Positions 1-8,003 of a stretch of DNA of 64,000 nucleotides are shown one piece after another. Position numbers and translations under genes: made by a program. The stretch lies in NCBI GenBank assembly GCA_963824225.1, contig CAWGOF010000002.1, forward strand, positions 372,001 through 436,000, given 5' to 3'. The stretch is from CAWGOF01 sp963824225. GTDB taxonomy: Bacteria; Acidobacteriota; Polarisedimenticolia; Polarisedimenticolales; Polarisedimenticolaceae. The notes below the pieces were generated by a model. The model did not search any database. It was not told where the DNA came from and saw only the letters and a program-made list of their open reading frames with translations. Within the stretch, counting starts at the first letter, position 1. Every line of letters begins with the position of its first letter.

Positions 1-290
1 ACGCTGTTGGCGCGCGAGGTCTTCCCCAACAACGTGCCCAGGCTCACCATGCCGCCGGCGCTCGTCCAGCGGAACGCGCGGACGCCGGTGAGTCCTGTCC
101 TGCCATGGCCGACGACCGTCGACCCGTCCGCGCTCACGCTCGTCGCATGCGAGCTGATTCCTCCCGGCATCGTCCCCAGATCCTGGAGGCCGTCCTGGAG
201 AGTCCAGCGAAACGCGTGGTCACCCAGCCCGGCGGTGATCTCGCCGACGAGCACAGTGCCGTCGGAGTTGCAGTCGTAGGCGATGAGAGC
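1..290 (-). CDS. HAF-repeat (extracellular repeat) protein, fragment running off the left edge
   Basis: Read leftwards, this stretch encodes tandem units of the HAF type: AFRWT, then DLGTMPGG, then SADGSTVVG, then AFRWT, then SLGTLLG. This is the signature of exported proteins built of HAF repeats, which probably fold as propeller-like blades; their role is unknown. No start codon or signal peptide belongs to it. The reading frame becomes recognisable only downstream of about position 290, where it follows directly on a porin fragment read in another frame. It is therefore the middle or end of a gene whose 5' part is absent. The family call is confident; the gene boundaries are not. Confidence 0.6.
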
Positions 291-628
291 TTCCCTTTCA
301 GAATCACGCGGAAGTCGCGCAGGGCGGCATTGGGTGCGATCGCCAGCTGCTGCTTGCTGTCGTCGTCCTGGGAGTAGGCCGAATAGTCGTAGAGGAAGCC
401 GCCGCCCCAGCGCAGGCTGAAGCGCTTCCAGTCTTACTCGTTGAACTTGTAGTCCTTGGGCGGGTCCCCGTCGGCCTCCGCCGCGTCGGTCGCGGTGTGG
501 ATCGTGGGATCGGGCGATGCTGCCGGATCCTGCGCGACCGTCACGCCGCTCCCGATCAGAATCAGCAAGACCGACGCGGCCAGTCGGAGCGCGCCACCGC
601 GCACGTCGTGTGAGGAATGCGAGAGCAT
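285..628 (-). pseudogene. Phosphate-selective-porin-like outer-membrane protein, N-terminal fragment
   Basis: The ATG at 628 begins a signal-peptide-like sequence (a hydrophobic stretch ending near VTVAQ) five bases after the stop of the alcohol dehydrogenase gene, so the two look co-transcribed. After 65 codons the frame hits TAA at 434-436. The same frame then continues with DWKRFSLRWGGGFLYDYSAY and SQDDDSKQQL, typical of the first strands of OprO/OprP-like porins. Similarity stops near 288 after RDFRVILKGKL, where HAF-repeat sequence begins in another frame. The gene thus has an in-frame stop and loses its barrel. A sequencing or assembly error at a contig edge, or a real recombination, could explain it. 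Confidence 0.55.
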
Positions 629-633
629 CACGG

Positions 634-1740
634 CTATCGCAGCGAAGCCATGTCGATGACGAAGCGGTACTTCACGTCCCCCTGCATCATCCGGTCGAAC
701 GCTCCGTTGATCTCCTGGATCGGGATCACCTCGACGTCGGCCGTGATTCCGCGATCGGCGCAGAAGTCCAGCATCTCCTGGGTCTCGCGGATGCCGCCGA
801 TGAGCGAGCCCGCAAGGCGCTTCCGACCGAAGATCAGGCTGAAGATCCCCACCGGCGCCGGAGTCTCGGGCGCTCCCACGAGCGTCATCGTGCCGTTGCG
901 CTTCAGGAGGTCGACGTAGGCGGTGTAGTCGTGCGTGGCCGAGACGGTGTCGAGGACGAAATCGAAGCTGCCCAGGTGTTTCTGCATCTCCGCCGAGTTC
1001 TTCGAAACGACCACGTCGTCCGCGCCGAGTCGGACCGCATCCTCCGCCTTGCCCGGCGACGTCGTGAACACGACGACCCTAGCCTCGAACGCGTTGGCGA
1101 GCTTGACCGCCATGTGCCCGAGACCGCCGAGCCCGACCACGCCGACCTTCTGTCCGTGCCGCACATTCCAGTGCCGAAGCGGCGAATAGGTCGTGATGCC
1201 GGCGCACAGGAGCGGCGCGGTCCCGGCCAGGTCGAGCCGGTCCGACACTCGCAGGGCGAACGCCTCGTCGACGACGAGGCTCTCGCAGTACCCGCCGTAG
1301 GTCACGCCGCCGAGATGCGGGTCGGGAGCGTTGTACGTGAATGTCGCCTGGCTCTCGCAAAACTGCTCCTCCCCCTCCCGGCATGCCGAGCAGGTACGGC
1401 ACGAGTCGACGAGACAACCCACCGCCGCCAGGTCGCCTTCCTTGAACCGATGGACCTCACGTCCCACCCGCATGACCCGGCCGACGATCTCGTGGCCCGG
1501 GACGCATGGATAGACGGTCGGCATCGCCGTCTCCCACTCGTTTCGAGCCTGGTGCAGGTCGGAGTGGCACACCCCGCAGTAGAGAACTTCCAGTTGAATG
1601 TCCCGCTGCCCCGGCTCGCGCCGCCGGATCCTCATCGGGGCGAGGGGTGATTTCGCGGACGCGGCCGCATAGGCTCGGGCCTCGGTCGTCTTTGCCGTAT
1701 TTCGGGCGGCCTCAGGCATCGTCTTCGTCGTATCGTTCAT
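634..1740 (-). CDS. Zinc-dependent alcohol dehydrogenase / aldehyde reductase (YahK/CAD type)
   Basis: A 368-residue medium-chain dehydrogenase. The catalytic zinc site is YCGVCHSD (Cys55), GHE (His83-Glu84) and Cys180. The structural zinc lobe has Cys114, 117, 120 and 128, and the Rossmann motif GLGGLG lies at 203-208. This pattern matches the cinnamyl-alcohol-dehydrogenase/YahK group, NADPH-dependent reductases of broad aldehyde range; the true substrate is unknown. The start at 1740 is chosen over an upstream in-frame codon at 1803 because a GGAGG stands just before it and the N-terminus then fits the family. The first 30 or so residues are a low-complexity extension. It would share a message with the broken porin downstream. 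Confidence 0.85.
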   Translation of the reverse strand: MNDTTKTMPEAARNTAKTTEARAYAAASAKSPLAPMRIRRREPGQRDIQLEVLYCGVCHSDLHQARNEWETAMPTVYPCVPGHEIVGRVMRVGREVHRFKEGDLAAVGCLVDSCRTCSACREGEEQFCESQATFTYNAPDPHLGGVTYGGYCESLVVDEAFALRVSDRLDLAGTAPLLCAGITTYSPLRHWNVRHGQKVGVVGLGGLGHMAVKLANAFEARVVVFTTSPGKAEDAVRLGADDVVVSKNSAEMQKHLGSFDFVLDTVSATHDYTAYVDLLKRNGTMTLVGAPETPAPVGIFSLIFGRKRLAGSLIGGIRETQEMLDFCADRGITADVEVIPIQEINGAFDRMMQGDVKYRFVIDMASLR

Positions 1741-1948
1741 CGCGCCTCCATGTGCCACGGCGGAGCTTACACGTTCAACGCGGTCGATGCTCCCCGGGAT
1801 CACCCTAATCGAGCTGCAACAGTTGCCGCGCGCGCGCTCGAGGGACAGGCGGGGCTCTTGGAACGCGCACCGACGGCGCAGTTTCCCGCCGGCTGGAATT
1901 CACGGTGATCGGCGATGCCGTCCACACGGCCATCGCCTGGAAAGCGGA

Positions 1949-3481
1949 CTAAGGAGCTCGACGTCGTCGCGCTCGATGCATGAGTCCGCCGAGCGTCATT
2001 GGCGCGCGCCTCCGCTCTTCGGGGGGTGCGGCACCGAGCCGCTGTAGACAGACTTCGCACTTGTCGTTCCGCTGCATGGCGTGGCGGATCTTCTGGAAGA
2101 GACCGACAAACGGGCCGGCGATCGCTTTCACCGTCTTCTTCGCAGTCGGCGCCGCGCCAACCGGTCCAGAGAGCGTCTCCGTGTAACGCGAGCACCCGTG
2201 CTCGTCGAGAACGGCGACCGCGGCGTCCTGATAGACACCGTGCACGAGATCGATCTTCCCGGCGAACGACACACGGTTCTTCTTGGTAGCGAGGGCGCAG
2301 TCCTTCGCCTGGGCGACGCCGTCAGTGATGCGCCACGTGGTGATCATCCGATCGAGCGTCCCCTGGCCGGTGCCGAGCTGCTTGTAGGCGCTTCCGAAGT
2401 CGAAGCCCTTGGTGGCGATCGGGCCCAGCGGCCCCGCGACGAAAAATGCCGCGATGTCGAACATGCTGAACCCGCGCGTCTTGTCGAACTTGTGGATGAA
2501 CTTGTCCACGTCGAGGTCGTAGGTCTGCAAGTCATTCCCGGACAGGGAGACTTCCCCGGTGAGCGTCTGCGTGAGCTCATCCTTGTTGCGGCCGGCGGCG
2601 CGCACGCGCATCGCGAGCGCGGTCTCTCCGCCGAGCAAGTGCTCCGTACCCAGCTCCTCGAGCAGGCGCTCGACGCGGCAGCGCGGAACGTCGAGACTCA
2701 GTTCGAAGCGGGGCGTGCGCTCGCTCGTGTCCGCGGTGAAGGTGCCCGCGCCCTCGGCACCGAAGAGGTTCAGCGAAAGGTCGTCGAGCAGAAAGTGACC
2801 GCCAACGGCCGAGATCGGGGATTTCAGCTGGGTGACCCTCAGCGCGTCCCTTCGGAGCGCGTCACACGCGAGCTCGCCCTTGAAGGAGAAGGCGCGGCGC
2901 ATCCCCTCGTGTGGGGTACCTATGGCGAAGTTGTGCAGATCGGCGCTGATGCCCGTGATCTCCGCCTTGGCGGGGCCGCCCCGGTCGGCGAATGTGTACG
3001 TACCACCATGGACGAGCAGGCGGGACGCGAACACGACAGCGGTCGCGGAGCTCGTACGCGCGGGAGGCCGCGGTCGCTCGGTCGTGCGCTGGAAGTTGAA
3101 GTGCCCGTCGACGTCCCTCACGATCGTGACGACGAACCCGTCGACCTTGCACGTCCCCATGCGCAGACGGCCGCGCAGGAGTGAGCCGAGCTCGAGTGCG
3201 GAGCATTCCACGTTCGCGAGTGTCAAGAACGGCTCGTCCTGGTGCTGGAATTGCAGACCGTGCACGACGACGGTCAAGGGGAACCAGCGCGTGCGCTCGA
3301 GGGTCCCTTGAATCGTGATCTGCATGTGCGTCGCCTTCGAGGCCTTGGCTTCGATCTCCGACTTCCACGAATTCAGGTTGAAGCGCGCCGCGTACACGAG
3401 GACGGCAAGAACGACCAGGCCAGTGAGACCGACGGCGGCAAAAACGGCTCGCCTGTGCCTCTTCAAGAAGGTCATGCCCAC
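1949..3481 (-). CDS. AsmA-family inner-membrane/periplasmic protein
   Basis: A 510-residue protein with a short basic N-terminus, one transmembrane helix at about residues 12-32, and a long periplasmic part. The opening FNLNSWKSEIEAKASKATHM followed by ITIQGTLE is the AsmA N-terminal pattern, and the C-terminal third contains the SLSGNDLQTYDLDVDKF-type region typical of AsmA-like domains. AsmA/TamB-type proteins act in lipid transport to, and homeostasis of, the outer membrane. The last 40 residues are Arg-rich and unlike the family, so the C-terminus may be extended. About 200 bases without a recognisable gene separate it from the dehydrogenase. Confidence 0.75.
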   Translation of the reverse strand: MGMTFLKRHRRAVFAAVGLTGLVVLAVLVYAARFNLNSWKSEIEAKASKATHMQITIQGTLERTRWFPLTVVVHGLQFQHQDEPFLTLANVECSALELGSLLRGRLRMGTCKVDGFVVTIVRDVDGHFNFQRTTERPRPPARTSSATAVVFASRLLVHGGTYTFADRGGPAKAEITGISADLHNFAIGTPHEGMRRAFSFKGELACDALRRDALRVTQLKSPISAVGGHFLLDDLSLNLFGAEGAGTFTADTSERTPRFELSLDVPRCRVERLLEELGTEHLLGGETALAMRVRAAGRNKDELTQTLTGEVSLSGNDLQTYDLDVDKFIHKFDKTRGFSMFDIAAFFVAGPLGPIATKGFDFGSAYKQLGTGQGTLDRMITTWRITDGVAQAKDCALATKKNRVSFAGKIDLVHGVYQDAAVAVLDEHGCSRYTETLSGPVGAAPTAKKTVKAIAGPFVGLFQKIRHAMQRNDKCEVCLQRLGAAPPEERRRAPMTLGGLMHRARRRRAP

Positions 3482-3522
3482 GATCGTAGTGTTGTTGCAA
3501 ACGCAGTTCCAAGCGACTTTTT

Positions 3523-3930
3523 GTGGTGCATGGTCGATACGAAAGGCGCGAGGCTACAAGAAGGGATCGCCAGCGACATCGATCCCGAGCGGGCCGGCCC
3601 CACGAGAGAATCCAGGAGCTGAGTCGCATCCTGGATTCCGCGGTGATCGTCGGCCCACCGTCCGAAGACGTCGACGTCGTCCGGTTTGGAGCGACGGTCA
3701 CGATCCGGAGCCTGCCCGACGGCAAGACGGCGCGCTACCGCATCGTCGGAGTGGACGAACCTGACGTCGCGCGCGGTCAGATCAGCTGGGTCTCACCGAT
3801 CGCGAAGGCGCTGTTGTCCGCCACCGTCGGAGATCGTGTGCGGGTGTCGGTTCCTTCCGGCGAGAGGGCGCTCGAAGTCCTGGACGTCACCTACGAGGTG
3901 GACGCCGCGCGATCCCAAAGCAAGGCCTAG
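3523..3930 (+). CDS. GreA/GreB-type C-terminal domain protein, probably N-terminally degraded
   Basis: From about residue 28 the frame reads RIQELSRILDSAVIVG, then FGATVTI, YRIVGVDE, ISWVSPIAKALL, VGDRVRV and LEVLDVTYE. This is the FKBP-like C-terminal half of the transcript-cleavage factors GreA/GreB. The first 27 residues (GTG start at 3523) are Arg-rich and unlike the Gre coiled coil. In another frame, an ATG at 3530 opens DTKGARLQEG, which resembles the first helix of Gre proteins, then stops at 3622. The simplest reading is a Gre gene that has lost most of its coiled-coil finger through a deletion and frameshift. A short Rnk-like protein is the alternative. It probably cannot cleave transcripts, because the acidic finger tip is absent. 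Confidence 0.55.
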   Translation: MVHGRYERREATRRDRQRHRSRAGRPHERIQELSRILDSAVIVGPPSEDVDVVRFGATVTIRSLPDGKTARYRIVGVDEPDVARGQISWVSPIAKALLSATVGDRVRVSVPSGERALEVLDVTYEVDAARSQSKA

Positions 3931-3934
3931 GGGT

Positions 3935-4336
3935 TCAGTCCAGGAGATCGTGGGGCACATTGCCACCGTTGGCGGCGATGCGAGCGAGCACGGTCTTGTG
4001 CAGCCAAATGTTCATCTTTGCCGAATCTCCCATCAACTCCGCCGGGCAGCCCAGCTCGGTGGCCAGCTCCTTGCGCGCGGCGAAGCTGCTGTCGATGTCG
4101 AGCAGCTTCAGTAGATCGACGATGGAGGTCCGCCAGTTCAGCTTCTGAGGGTTCGCCGCGGCGCGCTGCTCGAGCTGCGCCACCACATCGACGAGCGGGA
4201 CCGCCTGGGGCGGCCGTGGTGCGACGACCACCGCGCCCGGGCTCGTTTGTGTTCGAGCGGGCGTCTGGGCGGGAGGGGGTGCTGCGCCCGCGTGGCCGAT
4301 GCCTAGCTTTTCGAGAATCTTGCTGAAGAAGCCCAT
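3935..4336 (-). CDS. DUF3597-domain protein
   Basis: A 133-residue protein. The N-terminus MGFFSKILEKLGIG and a Pro/Ala/Thr-rich linker (about 15-45) lead into a C-terminal helical domain with LNWRTSIVDLLKLLDIDSS, ARKELATELG and MNIWLHKTV, the hallmark of DUF3597. Its function is unknown; its relatives are small soluble proteins, some with LysM-like partners. The start is fixed by an AAGGAG a few bases upstream. Its stop lies five bases from the stop of the convergent Gre fragment. The gene is intact. Confidence 0.85.
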   Translation of the reverse strand: MGFFSKILEKLGIGHAGAAPPPAQTPARTQTSPGAVVVAPRPPQAVPLVDVVAQLEQRAAANPQKLNWRTSIVDLLKLLDIDSSFAARKELATELGCPAELMGDSAKMNIWLHKTVLARIAANGGNVPHDLLD

Positions 4337-4573
4337 GTTGCTCTCCTTCGGTACGTTGGGTGAAGACGCCGCTCTGCGAGACTGCGGGGACGCGAAATAC
4401 TCCCCGATTCATGTTCCACCGCCTCGGGCGGCCTAGCCATCGGGCAAGACCCTACTCGGGACCGCTTGACTCTCGAGCGGTCACACGTCGAATGGATTCA
4501 CGTCGTTCGCCCTCGAGCTCGTCGTCTACCCGGCCGGACATGACCCCGTAGCCGAAAAGCGTTGGGCTTGGAA

Positions 4574-4656
4574 TGCCGGAGGCAGGGCTCGAACCTGCAC
4601 TCCCTTGCGGGAAGGGGATTTTAAGTCCCCCGCGTCTGCCATTTCGCCACTCCGGC
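4574..4656 (-). tRNA. tRNA-Leu (anticodon TAA)
   Basis: Read on the minus strand, the 83-base sequence starts GCCGGAG and ends CTCCGGC plus the discriminator A, giving a perfect 7-bp acceptor stem. The anticodon stem-loop is GGGGA-CTTAAAA-TCCCC with TAA at 4621-4623. It has the long variable arm of a class II tRNA (CCCGC/GCGGG region) and a standard GGTTCGAGCC T-loop. CCA is not encoded (TTC follows). It reads UUA/UUG codons, which are rare in this GC-rich DNA. Confidence 0.96.
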
Positions 4657-4732
4657 GCGGGTCAGAGTCTAGCGCGTCGCTCGGTAACGAGCCCTCTTGC
4701 CTGGCGCCGGCCCGTACGCCACAGTGGCGCTC

Positions 4733-6055
4733 ATGAGCCCGTCCGTCCCGCTCGACCGTGCGACCGTTCGCCGGATCGTCGACGCGCAGCCGTTCGACGT
4801 GCGTCGGGCCTCGATCCGCGAGATGAGCCGGCTGGTCAGCGCGATCGAGGCCGAAACAGGCCTGCCGTTCGTCCGTATGGAGTTCGGGATCCCGGGGCTA
4901 AAGACGAGCCCGATCGCCGTCGAGGCCGAGATCGCCGTGCTCAGGCGCGGGCTCGGGAGCGTCTACGCCCCCTACGACGGCGTGCCCGAGCTGAAGGACG
5001 AGGCCGCACGGTTCGTGCGGCTGTTCCTCGACCTCGACGTCCCGGCGTCGTGCTGCGTGCCGACGGTCGGCGGGATGGAGGGCTGCTTCCTCGCGCTCGC
5101 GCTCGCGAATCGCATGCACGCGGATCGCCACACGGTGCTCCTGCTCCAGCCCGGCTTCCCGGTGAATCGCCACCAGGCGCGGTTCCTCGGTGTGCGGACG
5201 AAGAGCATCGACTTCTACGACCACCGTGGAGCGAAGCTCGTCGGCGCCGTCGACGCGGCTCTCTCGGTCGGCGACATGTGCGCCGTGATCTGGTCGAGCC
5301 CCAACAATCCGAGCTGGATCGCACTCACCGAGGACGAGCTGGCCGGGCTCGGCCGCGTGTGCGACGCGCACGACGTGCTGGCGGTCGAGGACCTGGCGTA
5401 CTTCGGCATGGACGTGCGGCACGACTACCTGACGGCGGGCCAGCCCCCGTTCCAGCCGACCGTCCTGCGCCACGCGAAGAACACGATCTGCATCCTGAGC
5501 TGCTCGAAGGTGTTCAGCTATGCCGGCCAGCGCATCGCGATCGCCATCCTGCACCCCGATCTCGCCGAGCGCCGGGTGCCCGACCTCGTCGAGCGCCTGG
5601 GGACGCCGATCGTGCGCCACGCGTTCGTCCACGGGATCCACTACCCGCTCGTCGCGTCGGTTCCGCAGTCCTCGCAGCACGGGCTGCTCGCGCTCCTGCG
5701 CGCCGTGAACACGGGCGATCGGACCCTGTTCGAGCCGGCGCACGAATACGCGCGACGCGCGCAGGCGATGAAGACGATCTTCCTCTCGGGTGGGTTCCGG
5801 CTGGTCTACGACAACGACCTCGGTGCACCGTTGGCCGACGGGTTCTACTTCACGCTGGCCTACCCGGGGTTCGACGACGGCGCCGACCTGCTCGCAGAGC
5901 TCCTGCCCTACGGGATCAGCGCGATCACGCTCGAGACCGCGGGGAGCTGCCGGCGCGAGGGCCTGCGCGCCTGCGTGTCCCAGGTGGGACCGGACCTGAT
6001 GCCGGCGCTCGAGGAGCGCGTGCGGGCGTTCCACGTCGACCACCCGGTCCGTTGA
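4733..6055 (+). CDS. PLP-dependent class I/II aminotransferase
   Basis: A fold-type I aminotransferase of 440 residues. The catalytic lysine is Lys259 in SCSKVFSYAGQR. The cofactor-binding SPNNPS lies at 189-194, Asp220 (VEDLAY) pairs with the pyridine nitrogen, and YAPYDGVPELKDEAARF near 78-94 is the N-terminal arm. The substrate cannot be told from sequence; the family makes or breaks aspartate, aromatic or branched amino acids. An in-frame TTG at 4697 exists, but the ATG at 4733 gives the normal family N-terminus and is preferred; no clear ribosome binding site decides it. It stands alone, downstream of the tRNA (opposite strand). Confidence 0.85.
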   Translation: MSPSVPLDRATVRRIVDAQPFDVRRASIREMSRLVSAIEAETGLPFVRMEFGIPGLKTSPIAVEAEIAVLRRGLGSVYAPYDGVPELKDEAARFVRLFLDLDVPASCCVPTVGGMEGCFLALALANRMHADRHTVLLLQPGFPVNRHQARFLGVRTKSIDFYDHRGAKLVGAVDAALSVGDMCAVIWSSPNNPSWIALTEDELAGLGRVCDAHDVLAVEDLAYFGMDVRHDYLTAGQPPFQPTVLRHAKNTICILSCSKVFSYAGQRIAIAILHPDLAERRVPDLVERLGTPIVRHAFVHGIHYPLVASVPQSSQHGLLALLRAVNTGDRTLFEPAHEYARRAQAMKTIFLSGGFRLVYDNDLGAPLADGFYFTLAYPGFDDGADLLAELLPYGISAITLETAGSCRREGLRACVSQVGPDLMPALEERVRAFHVDHPVR

Positions 6056-6127
6056 AACCGGCGCGTTGCTCAGGTGTATTCCGATCGAGGAGCGTGCGTT
6101 CGCCGGATGGTGTTCCTCGCGCGCCGG

Positions 6128-6237
6128 GCGCACGCTGTTCCGTGCGCGGTCAGGACGTACGGCCATCGAGCGTGGATCCGTCTCCACACCCCCACTTGCT
6201 CATGCCCGGGTCCGCGCGGTGGACACGTCCTGACCGC
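6128..6237. repeat. Nested inverted repeats in a 340-base gene-free interval
   Basis: The interval from 6056 to about 6395 holds no convincing gene. Three dyads are nested in it. GCGCACG at 6128-6134 pairs with CGTGCGC at 6141-6147 across six bases. GCGGTCAGGACGT at 6146-6158 is repeated perfectly inverted at 6225-6237. A small GTGGA/TCCAC pair lies between. The first could act as a stop signal after the aminotransferase, but no T-run follows. The 13-bp outer pair looks like the ends of a small palindromic element. Confidence 0.45.
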
Positions 6238-6395
6238 CCTTTCCCGCGCCGGCGTTCTCCGTACCAGCGTGTCGTTCTTACCGCGGGCTCCCGAATTCCC
6301 GCCCTGGTTTGCCGGCTCGGACGTCGGGCACGCTGGATCGCTGGGGCTTGGCCCGTATTGGGGCTGGTGCGTTTGTTGCACTAACGGGCCGCTCG

Positions 6396-7346
6396 GTGGA
6401 CCCCTTCGACATCCAGTATGCGAACTCCTTGCGCGCGTATCTCGTGGATCCGTCGCCCGTCGTCTTGCGCCAGGCCCGCGGGCTGGGCTCGAAGGCGGTC
6501 GAGGACGGACTGAGCGTGCAGGAGTTCGTCGTCCAGCACGAGGACGCTCTGGCGTCGACATTGACGCCCGACCCCTCGCCCGCGGAGCTTGCGCGCACGC
6601 TCCGCGAGGGCGGACGATTCCTCGTCGAGGCGCTCGCGGCCTACGACCACACCGACCGCCGCCATAGCCAGATCCTGCGGCGCTTGAACGACAGCCTGAA
6701 CCGCAGGCTCGAAGACGAGGCCCGCCGGGTCGCGCGAACGCTCCACGACGAGGCCGGGCAGCTCCTGGCGTCGGTCCATCTATCGCTGCAGGAGTTGACT
6801 CGAGATGCGCCCGCGCAGATCAAGAAGCGCGTCGCGGGAATCCGCAAGATGCTCGACCGGATCGAGACCGACCTGCGCAACCTGTGCCACGACATCCGAC
6901 CGACGGTACTCGACACGCTCGGTCTCGAGCCGGCGATCGACCTGTTGACCGGCAACCTCGCGGCGCGGACGAAGCTCGGCGTCGAGGTGCAAGGGTCGAC
7001 CGGCGGCCGGCTGCCGCCGGCGATCGAGACGAGCTTGTATCGCGTGATCCAAGAAGCGCTGTCGAACGCCGCGCGCCATGCGCGGGCGAACCGCATCGTC
7101 GTGCGGTTCGATCGGGAGCCGGACGGGATCGCGTGCACGATCGCCGATGACGGCGTGGGTTTCGAGCCGGCGCAACGTTCCGCCGGCGAGGACGGGCTCG
7201 GCATCGTCGGGATGCGCGAGCGCCTGGAGTCGCTGGGCGGCGCGCTCGAGATCCGCTCGCAGCCCGAGCACGGAACCGAGATCCGTGCGTTCGTACCCGT
7301 GGAAGAGGAGGCCAAAAAAGATGATCCGAGCGCTGTTGGCCGATGA
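6396..7346 (+). CDS. Sensor histidine kinase, NarL-system type (HisKA_3), with RsbU-like N-terminal domain
   Basis: The N-terminal ~80 residues (YANSLRAYLVDPS, LGSKAVEDGLSVQEFVVQHE) resemble the helical RsbU_N/RsbR-type signalling domain instead of a transmembrane sensor, so the kinase is probably cytoplasmic. The dimerisation motif LHDEAGQLL carries the phospho-acceptor His117. The ATPase part has NAARHA, ADDGVGFEP and GLGIVGMRERLE. The start is uncertain: the GTG at 6396 fits domain length, whereas the frame is open back to 6309 (TTG). The 3' end overlaps the response regulator gene by 26 bases, implying translational coupling. Confidence 0.85.
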   Translation: MDPFDIQYANSLRAYLVDPSPVVLRQARGLGSKAVEDGLSVQEFVVQHEDALASTLTPDPSPAELARTLREGGRFLVEALAAYDHTDRRHSQILRRLNDSLNRRLEDEARRVARTLHDEAGQLLASVHLSLQELTRDAPAQIKKRVAGIRKMLDRIETDLRNLCHDIRPTVLDTLGLEPAIDLLTGNLAARTKLGVEVQGSTGGRLPPAIETSLYRVIQEALSNAARHARANRIVVRFDREPDGIACTIADDGVGFEPAQRSAGEDGLGIVGMRERLESLGGALEIRSQPEHGTEIRAFVPVEEEAKKDDPSAVGR

Positions 7347-7950
7347 TCACCTGATGTTCCGGCAGGGGCTGAGCGCGCTCCTGGCGAGTGACGGCATTCA
7401 GGTCGTCGGGGACGTGGACAACGGGATCGAAGCGGTACGCCTGTGGCCCAAGCTGAGGCCGGACGTCACGATCCTGGACGTCGCGATGCCGATGCTCAAC
7501 GGGCTCGACGCGGCGCGCGAGATCCTGCGCTCGTCGTCCGACGCGGCGGTCGTGCTGCTCACGATGTTCGACGAGGATCAGTACCAGCGCGAGGCGCTCG
7601 CGGTCGGGGTGACCGGTTACGTGCTCAAGTCCAAGGCCGCACCCGACCTGTTGAGCGCGATCCACGAGGTGCTGCGCGGCGGCGTGTACTTCACGGGCGG
7701 CACGTCGCGCGATCGCGTCAACGCGTGCCTGGCGCAGGGGCCGCAGCCGGCCGAGACGCTGACGACGCGCGAGCGCCAGGTCCTGCAGCTCGTGGCCGAG
7801 GGCAAGACGACGAAGGAAGCGGCGGCGATCCTGACGATCAGCGCCAAGACCGCGGACTCGCACCGGCAGCGCATCATGAAGAAGCTCAACGCGCATTGCA
7901 CGGCGGATCTCGTGCGCTATGCCGTGCGCCGGGGTGTGGTCCGAGCCTGA
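7321..7950 (+). CDS. NarL/FixJ-family response regulator
   Basis: A 209-residue regulator. The receiver domain has acidic residues Asp8-Asp9, phospho-acceptor Asp53 in ILDVAMP, and Lys103 in VLKSKA. A LuxR-type helix-turn-helix follows (LTTRERQVLQLVAEG near 149-163, then SAKTADSHRQRIMKKL). It is the partner of the overlapping histidine kinase. GAGGAGG upstream of the ATG gives a good ribosome site inside the kinase gene. Its targets are unknown; the exported-protein gene 50 bases downstream is an obvious candidate. Confidence 0.92.
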   Translation: MIRALLADDHLMFRQGLSALLASDGIQVVGDVDNGIEAVRLWPKLRPDVTILDVAMPMLNGLDAAREILRSSSDAAVVLLTMFDEDQYQREALAVGVTGYVLKSKAAPDLLSAIHEVLRGGVYFTGGTSRDRVNACLAQGPQPAETLTTRERQVLQLVAEGKTTKEAAAILTISAKTADSHRQRIMKKLNAHCTADLVRYAVRRGVVRA

Positions 7951-7969
7951 CCGTCTCCGGCGGGCGGGG

Positions 7970-8003
7970 TATCATGCTCACACACACATAGGGGGTGAGC
8001 ATG
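7970..8003 (+). promoter_or_regulatory. TATCAT -10-like box and hairpin masking the next start codon
   Basis: TATCAT at 7970-7975 is a -10-like hexamer in very GC-rich DNA; no good -35 is visible. CATGCTCAC (7973-7981) is perfectly inverted as GTGAGCATG (7995-8003), with a 13-base loop containing the GGGG ribosome-binding run. In RNA read through from the two-component genes, the ATG at 8001 would sit in the stem. A transcript beginning about seven bases after TATCAT would lack the 5' arm and be free for translation. As DNA, the dyad could also bind a regulator. Confidence 0.45.
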
